The position numbers were made by a program, and so were the translations under genes. Below, piece by piece: positions 25,620-33,443 of a stretch of DNA of 64,000 nt (the stretch's first letter is position 1; each line of letters starts with the position of its first letter). Origin of the DNA: Bullifex porci (GTDB taxonomy: Bacteria > Spirochaetota > Spirochaetia > Sphaerochaetales > Sphaerochaetaceae); contig NZ_VUNN01000001.1 in NCBI RefSeq assembly GCF_009695635.1, positions 62,001 through 126,000 of the forward strand. The letters run 5' to 3'. Below the pieces are notes generated by a model that saw only the letters and a program-made list of their open reading frames with translations, was not told the origin of the DNA and did not search any database.

Positions 25620-28346
25620 ATGAAGAAATTATCCATTTCGTTATTAGTAATGCTTTTAATAGCATCACTATTTACATCATGTAGCATGGGTTCTGATGAT
25701 GCTAGTGATGTACGCGTTAAAGTCAGATTAACCCCATCTGGGGGGGGCAGAAGCCTAACTACTGATATTGAAACAATTAATTTAGATGATGACAGTATCA
25801 CTTGGCACTATTCTGCAACAAAAGAAAGTGAAACAAAATTTAATTATGGTGCAACAAGTGATTCAATACTTCCAAAGGATGGAATTGTAACTTTATCTCA
25901 AGGTGATTGGACTATAAGCCTTAGGGGATTTAAAGATGGTAAAAAGGTTTATGCCGGTACTACCAGTAAGGTAACAATCAAATGGAATTTCTATGAACCA
26001 AATGTAACAGTTCCTGTACCAGTTAAGCAAAATACAGGTGATAATGGTTATATTGTTTTAAATAATGTTCTAATTTATGCTAATGATGAGTATAAGAATC
26101 CTAATTATGCATCTATAGTTGATAATCAAAATAATAATAATAAAACTGAAATATTAAATCTCAACGGCGCAAACATGAGAATTGAATGTGCTCCAGGTGC
26201 TCACACAATAACATTCGAATATAGAAATAATAATTCTACTATATCATCAAAATCTTTAGTTGTAACTGTTGTAAGTGGTAGAGAAACTACAATTAGTGGA
26301 AATATAGAAAAAGGTGAAATAACTAATGGTGGAAGTAGTGCTCCAACTTCAGATGTACAAGTTATCGAAGTTAAGAAAGAAGCAGAAGTAAAAGTTGAAA
26401 CATCTGTTGCTCCTGCTACTACAAGTACACCAGGAACTAACACAACAGTAACATTCCCTGCTGGATCTTTTAATGACGATTCTTCTAATGCAGTACTTAA
26501 TTTAAGTGTTAAATCTGCAGGAAGTGAATTCTCAGTAACAAGTTCAGGTACATCTGTTCCTGTTGCTGGTATTGATATTTCTCTTAAAGTAAATAATCAA
26601 GAAGTAACAAGTTTTAATGGTAAAGAAGTTGTAATTGAAACTTACATTGCTAAGAACCTTAATAATGTATCTGTTAAGTATAATGGTACAGATGGTGGAC
26701 AACCTACTGATGTAGTCTATGATATTGGAACAGGAAAACTTGTATTTAAAACAACTCACTTCTCTGAGTATTATGTTCTAGCTGACGAAGTTGAAGCATA
26801 TAATACTAAACAAAATAAAGTATATGCAAAATTAAAAGATGCTATAAATGATGTTTCTGAAGATAAATCTAATATAGTACTCTTAAAAGATATTTCTCAA
26901 AATGAAACAATAAATATTCCAAATGGTAAGAATTTAATACTTGATCTCAATGGTCATACATTAACTGTAAATGGGACTGCAATACTAAATAATGGTACTT
27001 TGGAAATCAAAAATGGTACAGTTGTATCTAAAACCAATGTAGCAATATGTGTAGGAAATGCTTCTAAAACAACAATTGAGTCCGGAAACTATATAGGTCA
27101 AGAAGGTGCTGTAATAACAGGATATGCGACAGGTGCAACCATTAATATAAATGGTGGTACATTTACTGCAATTGACAATGCTGTTATCTCTGGAAATGGT
27201 AAAAAAAGGACTGGTGATTCTAATACAATTAATATTTCTGGTGGTACATTTAATGGTGGAATCACTTCTACTGGTTATGTAGCTTGTGGTATATATGCAC
27301 CTTGGAAGGATAATATTAATGTTTCTGGTGGTACTTTTAACATTACAGGTGGTGCAGGTATTGTAGCACGTGCAGGTAATGTAAATGTAACAGGAGGTAC
27401 TTTTAATTGTACAGGTAGCGTAACAGGAAAAGTTGGAGACTCACGAGTTGTAGTTCCTTGCTCCACAATTGTTTTTGATAGTGAAGCTAATTATCCTGCA
27501 ATGACTGATGAATCAAAGATAACTATTAGCGGAGGAAGTTTTAAGACAGATTCTTACGTAAATTGTATTACGTTTGTTCAAAAAACTGGAGACACTAATA
27601 AACGTATTGAAGTATCAGGTGGTTCTTTTACTGATATTGCATCTGCAATGAATTATTCTACTGATGGTGCAATAATAAAGCTTGCTTCTGATGTATTAGC
27701 CAATGGAAGCTCAATATCCTCAGGAAAGAATGTAATAGTCGACTTCGGCGGTCATACTTATACATTAAATAAACCTGGCGCAGGGTCTACTAATACTGAA
27801 ACAAATGGTTTCCAGTTACTAAAGGGTTCTACAATTACCTTTAAGAATGGTACTATTACTATTTCTGAAGAAAATAAAACTCCTGCGACTGATGGAAGAA
27901 ACATTCAACGTATAATTCAAAACTATTCTAATTTGACTTTGGAGAACATGACAATTGATGGAACCAATCAGTATGGTGGTGCTTCATATGTTATGAGTTT
28001 CAATAATGATCCAGTAACTATTTCAGGAAATACAAATATTATTGGAGAAGAAGGAAAGATTGTTTTTGATGCAGATGGAAACTGGAGTGTTTATAATAGA
28101 AGTCGTGTAACTATCGATACTACCGGAACAATAACTGGCGATATAGAAGTAGGTAGAGGATACCTAACAATTATTAATGCAAATGTTGTTGGTGGTGTTG
28201 TACCATATAGCCCTGATGTTGACAAGAAGAATAGAGTATCAATTACTGGTGGAACATTTATGAAAGATCCTTCTGTTTATGTTAAAGATGGTTATAAAGT
28301 AAACAAAACTGATGATGTTACTTGGACTGTGTCTAAAAATAACTAG
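25620..28346 (+). CDS. Large surface lipoprotein with GGTF beta-helix-like repeats
   Basis: 908 residues. The lipobox LFTSC puts the lipid cysteine at C21, so it is likely anchored on the outer surface or periplasmic side of a membrane. Residues ~22-240 hold beta-rich domains (SRSL-like segment, then an Ig/carbohydrate-binding-like part). From ~500 there are repeated ISGGTF/VTGGTF/ISGGSF turns (about five GGTF and two GGSF) that look like a right-handed parallel beta-helix. Eight consecutive G bases at codons 41-43 keep the frame but would break it after one-base slippage. Function is unknown; an adhesin or host-interaction protein is plausible. The N-terminal region resembles that of the 983-residue lipoprotein at 42608. 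Confidence 0.85.
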   Translation: MKKLSISLLVMLLIASLFTSCSMGSDDASDVRVKVRLTPSGGGRSLTTDIETINLDDDSITWHYSATKESETKFNYGATSDSILPKDGIVTLSQGDWTISLRGFKDGKKVYAGTTSKVTIKWNFYEPNVTVPVPVKQNTGDNGYIVLNNVLIYANDEYKNPNYASIVDNQNNNNKTEILNLNGANMRIECAPGAHTITFEYRNNNSTISSKSLVVTVVSGRETTISGNIEKGEITNGGSSAPTSDVQVIEVKKEAEVKVETSVAPATTSTPGTNTTVTFPAGSFNDDSSNAVLNLSVKSAGSEFSVTSSGTSVPVAGIDISLKVNNQEVTSFNGKEVVIETYIAKNLNNVSVKYNGTDGGQPTDVVYDIGTGKLVFKTTHFSEYYVLADEVEAYNTKQNKVYAKLKDAINDVSEDKSNIVLLKDISQNETINIPNGKNLILDLNGHTLTVNGTAILNNGTLEIKNGTVVSKTNVAICVGNASKTTIESGNYIGQEGAVITGYATGATININGGTFTAIDNAVISGNGKKRTGDSNTINISGGTFNGGITSTGYVACGIYAPWKDNINVSGGTFNITGGAGIVARAGNVNVTGGTFNCTGSVTGKVGDSRVVVPCSTIVFDSEANYPAMTDESKITISGGSFKTDSYVNCITFVQKTGDTNKRIEVSGGSFTDIASAMNYSTDGAIIKLASDVLANGSSISSGKNVIVDFGGHTYTLNKPGAGSTNTETNGFQLLKGSTITFKNGTITISEENKTPATDGRNIQRIIQNYSNLTLENMTIDGTNQYGGASYVMSFNNDPVTISGNTNIIGEEGKIVFDADGNWSVYNRSRVTIDTTGTITGDIEVGRGYLTIINANVVGGVVPYSPDVDKKNRVSITGGTFMKDPSVYVKDGYKVNKTDDVTWTVSKNN
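25740..25747 (+). repeat. Homopolymer of eight G inside a surface lipoprotein gene
   Basis: Eight consecutive G encode Gly41-Gly43 in an otherwise AT-rich gene. Gain or loss of one base would shift frame about 40 codons from the start, the classic arrangement of a phase-variable contingency locus. Confidence 0.6.
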
Positions 28347-28353
28347 TTTCTGT

Positions 28354-28418
28354 AATGCTGCCCCTCAGCATTTAGGATAAAATCTTTCTCCCTTGGTTTC
28401 TATGTGAGCCAAGGGAGA
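28354..28418. terminator. Two stem-loops between convergent lipoprotein and xdhC genes
   Basis: AATGCTG/CAGCATT (28354-28372) and TCTCCCTTGG/CCAAGGGAGA (28387-28418). The second is a 10-bp perfect stem serving both strands; T-runs are weak, so it may stop transcription only partly. Confidence 0.6.
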
Positions 28419-28426
28419 TTATCATC

Positions 28427-29332
28427 TTAGTTAATTCTTTGGAATAATATCTCTTCATCACCACCACATATCATGTTTAAGTCACCTTGTGGGTTTAGAA
28501 TATATTCCTTAAGCATTACATTTTCTTTTAGATTTAGAGCTTCTTCGATAACTCTTTTTTCTAATGCACCACCACCTACAGTTGCATAGACCTTTTCTTT
28601 AGTTACGAACATGCTAGTTCCAATTTGTCTTGGTGCAGATCCTTTCTTTGAGATAATCCTACAAAGGACTCCTTCCTTCTTTGATAACACCTTTAAAAGC
28701 TCTATATCCATAACACTTCTATTAGGCTTAGAGCTATAGGTTTGAATTATCTCTGCCATAATTGAAACTGCAATTTCTTGAGGAGTATCTCCTCCTATAG
28801 TAATTCCAATAGGAGCATGTACCTTTGCTAATTGCTCTTCTGTATAACCTTCTTTAAGTAGCTTTTCAAAGGTATTTTTTACTTTACCTTTACTTCCAAT
28901 CATACCAACATACTCAGTTTTTTGCTTTAAGCACCACTCTAAGCATGCTTTATCACCAAAGTGACCATGAGTAAAGATACAGAAATATGGGTTATAAACA
29001 TTTAACTTAAGAGCATCCATATTACTATAGTCAACCTTAATTAGCTCTGCATTAGGAAAGTCCTCCTGCTTTAATATCTCATCTCTTGAATCAATTACAG
29101 TAATATCAATATCTTGTAGGCGTGCAAGATGGAATAATGCTTTACCAACGTGACCAGCTCCAAATAGTACTAAATGAACTGGTGGTGTTAAGTTTTCCTC
29201 TAAAACTCTACCTTTAAAGTTATTTATATTTAAGCTTTCTTCTCCTAAAGTATCACCTTCAAGGGAGGTATAGCGCTTTATTGAGCCATTCTTTAATTCC
29301 TCTAAAAGCTTTTCATAGTAAATCTTTTCCAT
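28427..29332 (-). CDS. xdhC: XdhC/CoxI-family molybdenum-hydroxylase maturation protein with swapped domain order
   Basis: Helps insert sulfurated Mo cofactor into xanthine dehydrogenase-type enzymes. The NAD-like Rossmann domain is at the N-terminus (LVLFGAGHVGKALF, ~53-66; DSRDE ~81; GMIGSKGK ~143-150). The XdhC/CoxI domain follows at the C-terminus (GSAPRQIGTSMFV ~231-243, GGGALEKRV ~253, CGGDEEI ~289). In ordinary XdhC proteins the order is reversed, so this chain looks permuted. It overlaps the NifS-like gene upstream by 20 bases and belongs to the selenium/Mo block; no Mo hydroxylase gene is in the window. Confidence 0.85.
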   Translation of the reverse strand: MEKIYYEKLLEELKNGSIKRYTSLEGDTLGEESLNINNFKGRVLEENLTPPVHLVLFGAGHVGKALFHLARLQDIDITVIDSRDEILKQEDFPNAELIKVDYSNMDALKLNVYNPYFCIFTHGHFGDKACLEWCLKQKTEYVGMIGSKGKVKNTFEKLLKEGYTEEQLAKVHAPIGITIGGDTPQEIAVSIMAEIIQTYSSKPNRSVMDIELLKVLSKKEGVLCRIISKKGSAPRQIGTSMFVTKEKVYATVGGGALEKRVIEEALNLKENVMLKEYILNPQGDLNMICGGDEEILFQRIN

Positions 29333-30470
29333 TTAAGAACTCCTTTATCACATTAGCTGTAATATCTAATTCATCAGTAGTATTAAAGTGTGAAAATGAA
29401 AATCTAATAGTACCTTCAGGGTAGGTAGACATATATTTATGAGTCATTACATTACAATGAAGGCCTACTCGTGTTTGAATATTTTTGCGAACTAAATAGT
29501 TTGCAAGCATAGCAACATCAAAGTACTTTGAACCAATTGATACTATAGGAATTTCCTCTGAGTAAGAATAAATATCAAAGTATTTAATATCTTTAATTAA
29601 AGAAAGAAAATATTTCTTTATTTCTCTTTCTTTATCTCTAATTTCAGCTTTATTTTGCTTTAAATACTTTATTGCTGCTTCTAAGCCTATAAGACCTATA
29701 ATATTTTGTGTTCCACTTTCAAATTTGTCAGGAAGGTTTTCTGGCTGTGTTAATAGATCACTAAAGGAACCAGTTCCTCCAAATATTAATGGCTTTATCT
29801 TTGATATTATTTCTTTTTTAGCAATAAAACCACCTGTACCCTGTGGGCCCATTAAGCCTTTATGGCCTGTAAAGCATAAAATATCGATGTTATCCTTTAT
29901 CATATCTAAATCGATATGACCAAGAGCTTGAGCGCTATCAAGAATTAAAGGAATATTAAAAGTCTTTAATACTTTACCGATACTATTAATATCTTGGATA
30001 CATCCATTTACATTATTTGCAACCTGGATAATACAAGCCTTTGTTTTATCAGAGAGCTTTTCCTTTATTAATTCTGGAATAATATGACCAAACTCATCTG
30101 AGGAAAGCGGAATATATTTTATTCCTCTTTCTACAAGAGGCCTCATAACAGCATTGTGTTCTAGCTGAGAGATTAATACTTCATCACCACTTTTAAATAA
30201 CCCATTAATTACAGTATTTAATGCTGAAGTTACATTTTGAGTAAAGATAACACAGCTTGGATCATTATAATTTACAAGCTCTGAAAGCTCTTCTCTAAGA
30301 TTAAAGATAATATCCTCAGCATCAAAGTTATAGTTACTTTCACCTCTTTGAAGGTTAGAACCATTGTTATAAAAGTAGTTATTCATAGCCTTTATTACTA
30401 CTTCTGGTTTAGGGTATGATGTTGAGCTATTATCGAGGTAGATTCTATTCATAAGGGTAGAATACAACAA
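29313..30470 (-). CDS. Cysteine desulfurase/selenocysteine lyase-like PLP enzyme (EF2568 type)
   Basis: Class V aminotransferase fold, 385 residues. The PLP lysine is in CFTGHKGLMGPQGTGG, with the pyridine-binding Asp in LILDSAQALGH; a C-terminal GLHCNVMTHKY carries the active cysteine. This subtype recurs beside SelD, YedE and XdhC in selenium-dependent molybdenum hydroxylase clusters, where it probably mobilises sulfur or selenium for the cofactor. The preferred start is the ATG of MNRIYLDNSSTSYPKPE at codon 7 (30452), since the family begins there. Divergent from yedE. Confidence 0.87.
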   Translation of the reverse strand: MLYSTLMNRIYLDNSSTSYPKPEVVIKAMNNYFYNNGSNLQRGESNYNFDAEDIIFNLREELSELVNYNDPSCVIFTQNVTSALNTVINGLFKSGDEVLISQLEHNAVMRPLVERGIKYIPLSSDEFGHIIPELIKEKLSDKTKACIIQVANNVNGCIQDINSIGKVLKTFNIPLILDSAQALGHIDLDMIKDNIDILCFTGHKGLMGPQGTGGFIAKKEIISKIKPLIFGGTGSFSDLLTQPENLPDKFESGTQNIIGLIGLEAAIKYLKQNKAEIRDKEREIKKYFLSLIKDIKYFDIYSYSEEIPIVSIGSKYFDVAMLANYLVRKNIQTRVGLHCNVMTHKYMSTYPEGTIRFSFSHFNTTDELDITANVIKEFLNGKDLL

Positions 30471-30522
30471 AATGCATCACTTTTCCATTGAAGAGTAAAA
30501 AATATAATGGTAGTCTATTAAT

Positions 30523-31599
30523 ATGAAACTACTAAAAGACAAAAGAAACTTACTAATTGGAGGTATCATAATAGGTGTTATTGCCTTTATGCTACCATTG
30601 TTCGGTAACCCAAAGAACATGGGTTTTTGTATTGCATGCTTTGTACGTGATATCGCTGGTGGCTTAAAGCTACATAATGCAGCTGTAGTACAGTACATTA
30701 GACCTGAGATTATCGGTCTAATATTAGGATCCTTCCTAATAGCTGTTGTTACTAAGGAGTTTAAGCCTAGAGGTGGTTCTTCTCCTGTTTTAAGATTTAT
30801 CATTGCTGCATTTGTTATGATTGGAGCACTAGCATTCTTAGGCTGTCCATTCAGAATGATTATCAGACTTTCTGCGGGTGACTTAAATGCTCTAGTTGGT
30901 TTACTTGGATTTACAGCAGGTGTTGCAGTAGGTGCATTCTTCTTAACAAAGGGTTTTTCACTTGGTAGATATCAAAAGCAAAGTAGTGTAGAAGGAGTTG
31001 CATTACCATTTGCAAACATCGTTCTTTTCGTATTGTTTTTAGCTATCCCTGCATTATTTGCATTCTCTGAGAAGGGACCAGGCTCAATGCATGCTCCAAT
31101 TATTATTTCTCTTCTTGCAGGTCTTATTGTTGGTGCTTTAGCACAGAAAACAAGACTTTGTATGGTAGGTGGAATAAGAGATACAATCCTTGTTAAGGAT
31201 ACAACCTTATTATTTGGATTCGTTTCAATCTTTGTAGTAATGCTTATTTTAAATATTGCTACAGGTAATTTTAATCTTGGATTTGCTAACCAGCCTGTTG
31301 CTCACTCTGACCATCTATTTAACTTCTTAGGTATGGCTCTTTGTGGACTTGGCTCTGTAATGCTTGGTGGATGTCCATTAAGACAGCTTATTCTTGCTGG
31401 TGAAGGTAACTCAGATAGTGCTATTTCCGTACTTGGCTTATTAGTTGGTGCTGCAATTAGCCACAACTTCTCACTTGCAGGTGTTGCAAATGAGGGTGTT
31501 AAGACTAATGGTAGAGTTGCTGTAATCTTCGGTCTTATTTTCTTAGTTAGTATTGCACTTATTAAGATTTACCAGGTAAAGAAGGAGGAAGCTAGATGA
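30523..31599 (+). CDS. yedE: YedE-family selenium/sulfur transport membrane protein
   Basis: 358 residues, about nine or ten membrane helices, YeeE/YedE fold. Conserved membrane cysteines appear in GFCIACFVRD, LGCPFRMI, TRLCMVGG and LGGCPLRQL, as in thiosulfate/selenium-related YedE proteins. First gene of yedE-tusA-DUF3343-selD, all overlapping by 1-4 bases, the classical selenium cofactor set. It most likely imports or conducts a sulfur or selenium species for SelD. Confidence 0.9.
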   Translation: MKLLKDKRNLLIGGIIIGVIAFMLPLFGNPKNMGFCIACFVRDIAGGLKLHNAAVVQYIRPEIIGLILGSFLIAVVTKEFKPRGGSSPVLRFIIAAFVMIGALAFLGCPFRMIIRLSAGDLNALVGLLGFTAGVAVGAFFLTKGFSLGRYQKQSSVEGVALPFANIVLFVLFLAIPALFAFSEKGPGSMHAPIIISLLAGLIVGALAQKTRLCMVGGIRDTILVKDTTLLFGFVSIFVVMLILNIATGNFNLGFANQPVAHSDHLFNFLGMALCGLGSVMLGGCPLRQLILAGEGNSDSAISVLGLLVGAAISHNFSLAGVANEGVKTNGRVAVIFGLIFLVSIALIKIYQVKKEEAR

Positions 31600-31799
31600 A
31601 AACAGTAGATTGCAGAGGCTTAAGCTGTCCTGAACCAATTGTACAGACTAAGAGAGCTATTGGAAAGGAAAAGGAATTAACTATCTTAGTTGATAACGTT
31701 GCCGCAAAAGAGAATGTATCAAGACTAGGAAATGCTCTTGGCTTTAACGTTACTGTCAAGGAAGATGGTAGTGATTGGTCAATAATATTTAAAAAATGA
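31596..31799 (+). CDS. TusA/YedF-type sulfur (selenium) carrier
   Basis: 67 residues with the CRGLSCPEPIVQTKRAI motif; the cysteine of CPEP carries persulfide or perselenide. Single-domain version of YedF. Starts inside the end of yedE (4-base overlap) and overlaps the DUF3343 gene, indicating tight coupling. In this context it is likely the intermediate between YedE or the NifS-like enzyme and SelD. Confidence 0.88.
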   Translation: MKTVDCRGLSCPEPIVQTKRAIGKEKELTILVDNVAAKENVSRLGNALGFNVTVKEDGSDWSIIFKK

Positions 31800-32005
31800 A
31801 TAAATACATTATTACATTCTTCTCTCATTATGAGGCTTTACAGGCTAGAAGAGTTAATAAGGAGGGACGCTTAATAAGCGTTCCTCGTGCTCTCTCATCC
31901 TCATGTGGCACTGCAATGGAAATTTTTCTTGATGAAATTAATCCAACATTTAATTATGAAGCAATATACATTGAGGATGGGAATAACTATAAAAAGGTTT
32001 ATTAA
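31796..32005 (+). CDS. DUF3343 (putative Se/S carrier-like) protein
   Basis: 69 residues. It has the typical aromatic start (ITFFSHYEALQA), RLISVPRALSSSCGTAMEI with a conserved cysteine and a short C-terminus. DUF3343 proteins accompany SelD, TusA-like and YedE proteins in selenium-Mo hydroxylase clusters; the cysteine suggests a carrier role but the biochemistry is not settled. Coupled on both sides by overlapping start/stop codons. Confidence 0.85.
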   Translation: MNKYIITFFSHYEALQARRVNKEGRLISVPRALSSSCGTAMEIFLDEINPTFNYEAIYIEDGNNYKKVY

Positions 32006-33018
32006 TGGTTAAATTAACATCTATGGTGAAGACTAGTGGGTGTGCTGCTAAGCTTTCACCAAAAGAATTATTTAGTGTAATAGAGACTTTACCTGTTTTA
32101 AAGTGTGATAAGCTGCTAAATGGATATGAGGGTGCAGAGGATGCTTTAATATATGACCTTGATGATGGAAGAGTCCTACTTGAAACTGTAGATTTCTTTC
32201 CTCCAATGGTTGATGACCCATATACATTTGGTCAAATTGCAGCCGCTAATGCTATATCTGATATCTATGCTATGGGTGGTAAGCCTGCTGTTTGCATGAA
32301 CTTAGTATGCTTCCCAGCATGCTTAGAGCTATCTGTGCTATCAGAGATATTAAAGGGTGGTATTGATAAGGTTAGGGAGGCTGGCTGTGTAATTGGTGGA
32401 GGCCACACTATTAGTGACCCAACTCCAAAATATGGCTTATGTGTTACAGGCTTTGCAGAAAAGGGTAAGGTTTGGAGAAATAAGGGTGCAAGAGTAGGGG
32501 ATGTGCTAGTATTAACTAAAGCATTAGGAGTTGGAATCATAAATACAGCTAAGAAGGCTGATATGTGTGATGACGAGGCTTTTAATATTGCAGTTAATAG
32601 TATGACTACTCTTAATAAGAGAGCATATGAGTGTGCAAAGGAGTTAGATATCCATGCAGCTACAGATGTAACTGGCTTTTCATTAGCTGGACACTCTAAT
32701 GAGATGGCATCAGCATCTGGTGTTAAGATAGTGATTGACACAAGTAAGCTTAATATTATTCCTAGTGCTTTAGAGTATGCTCGCTTTGGACTTCTTCCTG
32801 AAGGCTTATACAATAATAGAGAGTATTTAGCTGATAAAGTAGACTTTAGTAATACTATTCCTTTAGAGCTACAGGATCTTTGCTTCTCTCCTGAAACTAG
32901 TGGTGGCTTACTATTAAGTATGTCTAAAGAGGATGCTGAAAGGTTTATAAAGCTTTTTGGAGAGCCTGCACGTATTATTGGTTATGTTGCAGACGGAAGT
33001 GGTGTTGAAATAATTTAA
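32005..33018 (+). CDS. selD: Selenide, water dikinase (selenophosphate synthetase)
   Basis: Makes selenophosphate from selenide and ATP. 337 residues. The N-terminal TSGCAAKLSP keeps the essential Cys and Lys of the family motif GCGCK; the second cysteine is Ala. ETVDFFPPMVDDPYTFGQIAAANAISDIYAMGG binds ATP and metal, GGGHTISDPTPKYGL and TDVTGFSLAGH follow, and the C-terminus has SPETSGGLL. No selA, selB, tRNA-Sec or mnmH is in the window, so it may be an orphan SelD serving a Se-containing Mo cofactor. That is inferred from neighbours. Confidence 0.95.
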   Translation: MVKLTSMVKTSGCAAKLSPKELFSVIETLPVLKCDKLLNGYEGAEDALIYDLDDGRVLLETVDFFPPMVDDPYTFGQIAAANAISDIYAMGGKPAVCMNLVCFPACLELSVLSEILKGGIDKVREAGCVIGGGHTISDPTPKYGLCVTGFAEKGKVWRNKGARVGDVLVLTKALGVGIINTAKKADMCDDEAFNIAVNSMTTLNKRAYECAKELDIHAATDVTGFSLAGHSNEMASASGVKIVIDTSKLNIIPSALEYARFGLLPEGLYNNREYLADKVDFSNTIPLELQDLCFSPETSGGLLLSMSKEDAERFIKLFGEPARIIGYVADGSGVEII

Positions 33019-33061
33019 ATTACATTTGGAACCATTTATTTGGTTCCATTATTTTTCCTAA

Positions 33062-33116
33062 TAATGTTTGCTATCTTTAACATTAATATATATAATGTTT
33101 ATGATAACAAACATTA
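33062..33116. promoter_or_regulatory. Two tandem hipBA operators
   Basis: TAATGTT-N10-AACATTA occurs twice: 33062-33085 and 33093-33116, centres 31 bases (three helical turns) apart, just before the antitoxin start at 33128. In O2 the arms extend to ATAATGTTT/AAACATTAT. This fits cooperative autorepression by a HipB dimer pair. Confidence 0.65.
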
Positions 33117-33127
33117 TATGGTGGTAT

Positions 33128-33442
33128 ATGAAGAAAGCTGAGTATAATTGTGCAATTAGTACTGAAAAAATATTGAAGGAATTAGGACTTCAAATAAAGA
33201 ATGCAAGACTAAGAAGATTGATTTCTGCTCAGCTTGTTGCTGATAGGGCAGGAATAAGTAGGTCTACTCTTTGGAAGGTAGAAGCAGGGAATCCTGCTGT
33301 TGCTATGGGTAATTATGCAGCAGTATTGCATGCAATTAATGGACTTGATAAGGACTTGCTTTTAGTCGCTAAGGATGAAGAGTTGAAAAATTATCAAATG
33401 GATAAAGGAATTATATGTAAAAAAAGAGCTCCTAGAAGATAA
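33128..33442 (+). CDS. hipB: HipB-like antitoxin, Xre-family HTH
   Basis: 104-residue DNA-binding antitoxin and autorepressor. HTH around residues 22-65 (LGLQIKNARLRRLISAQLVADRAGISRSTLWKVEAGNPAVAMGNYAAVLHAI) with a basic tail (KKRAPRR). In-frame codons run back to 33068, but that would cover the operators; ATG 33128 (MKKAEYN) is the likely start, with GGTGG nearby. One base separates it from hipA. Confidence 0.85.
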   Translation: MKKAEYNCAISTEKILKELGLQIKNARLRRLISAQLVADRAGISRSTLWKVEAGNPAVAMGNYAAVLHAINGLDKDLLLVAKDEELKNYQMDKGIICKKRAPRR

Positions 33443-33443
33443 T

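Noticed and set aside
27135-28270. CRISPR-like or DNA tandem repeat array
   Set aside because: The repetition is at protein level (GGTF turns) with irregular spacing and variable codons.
28427-33018. Selenoprotein (in-frame TGA) in the Se block
   Set aside because: All frames end normally and match family lengths; there is no sign of read-through TGA.
33068-33127. Hydrophobic N-terminal extension of HipB
   Set aside because: It overlaps the two palindromic operators and lacks a ribosome site.
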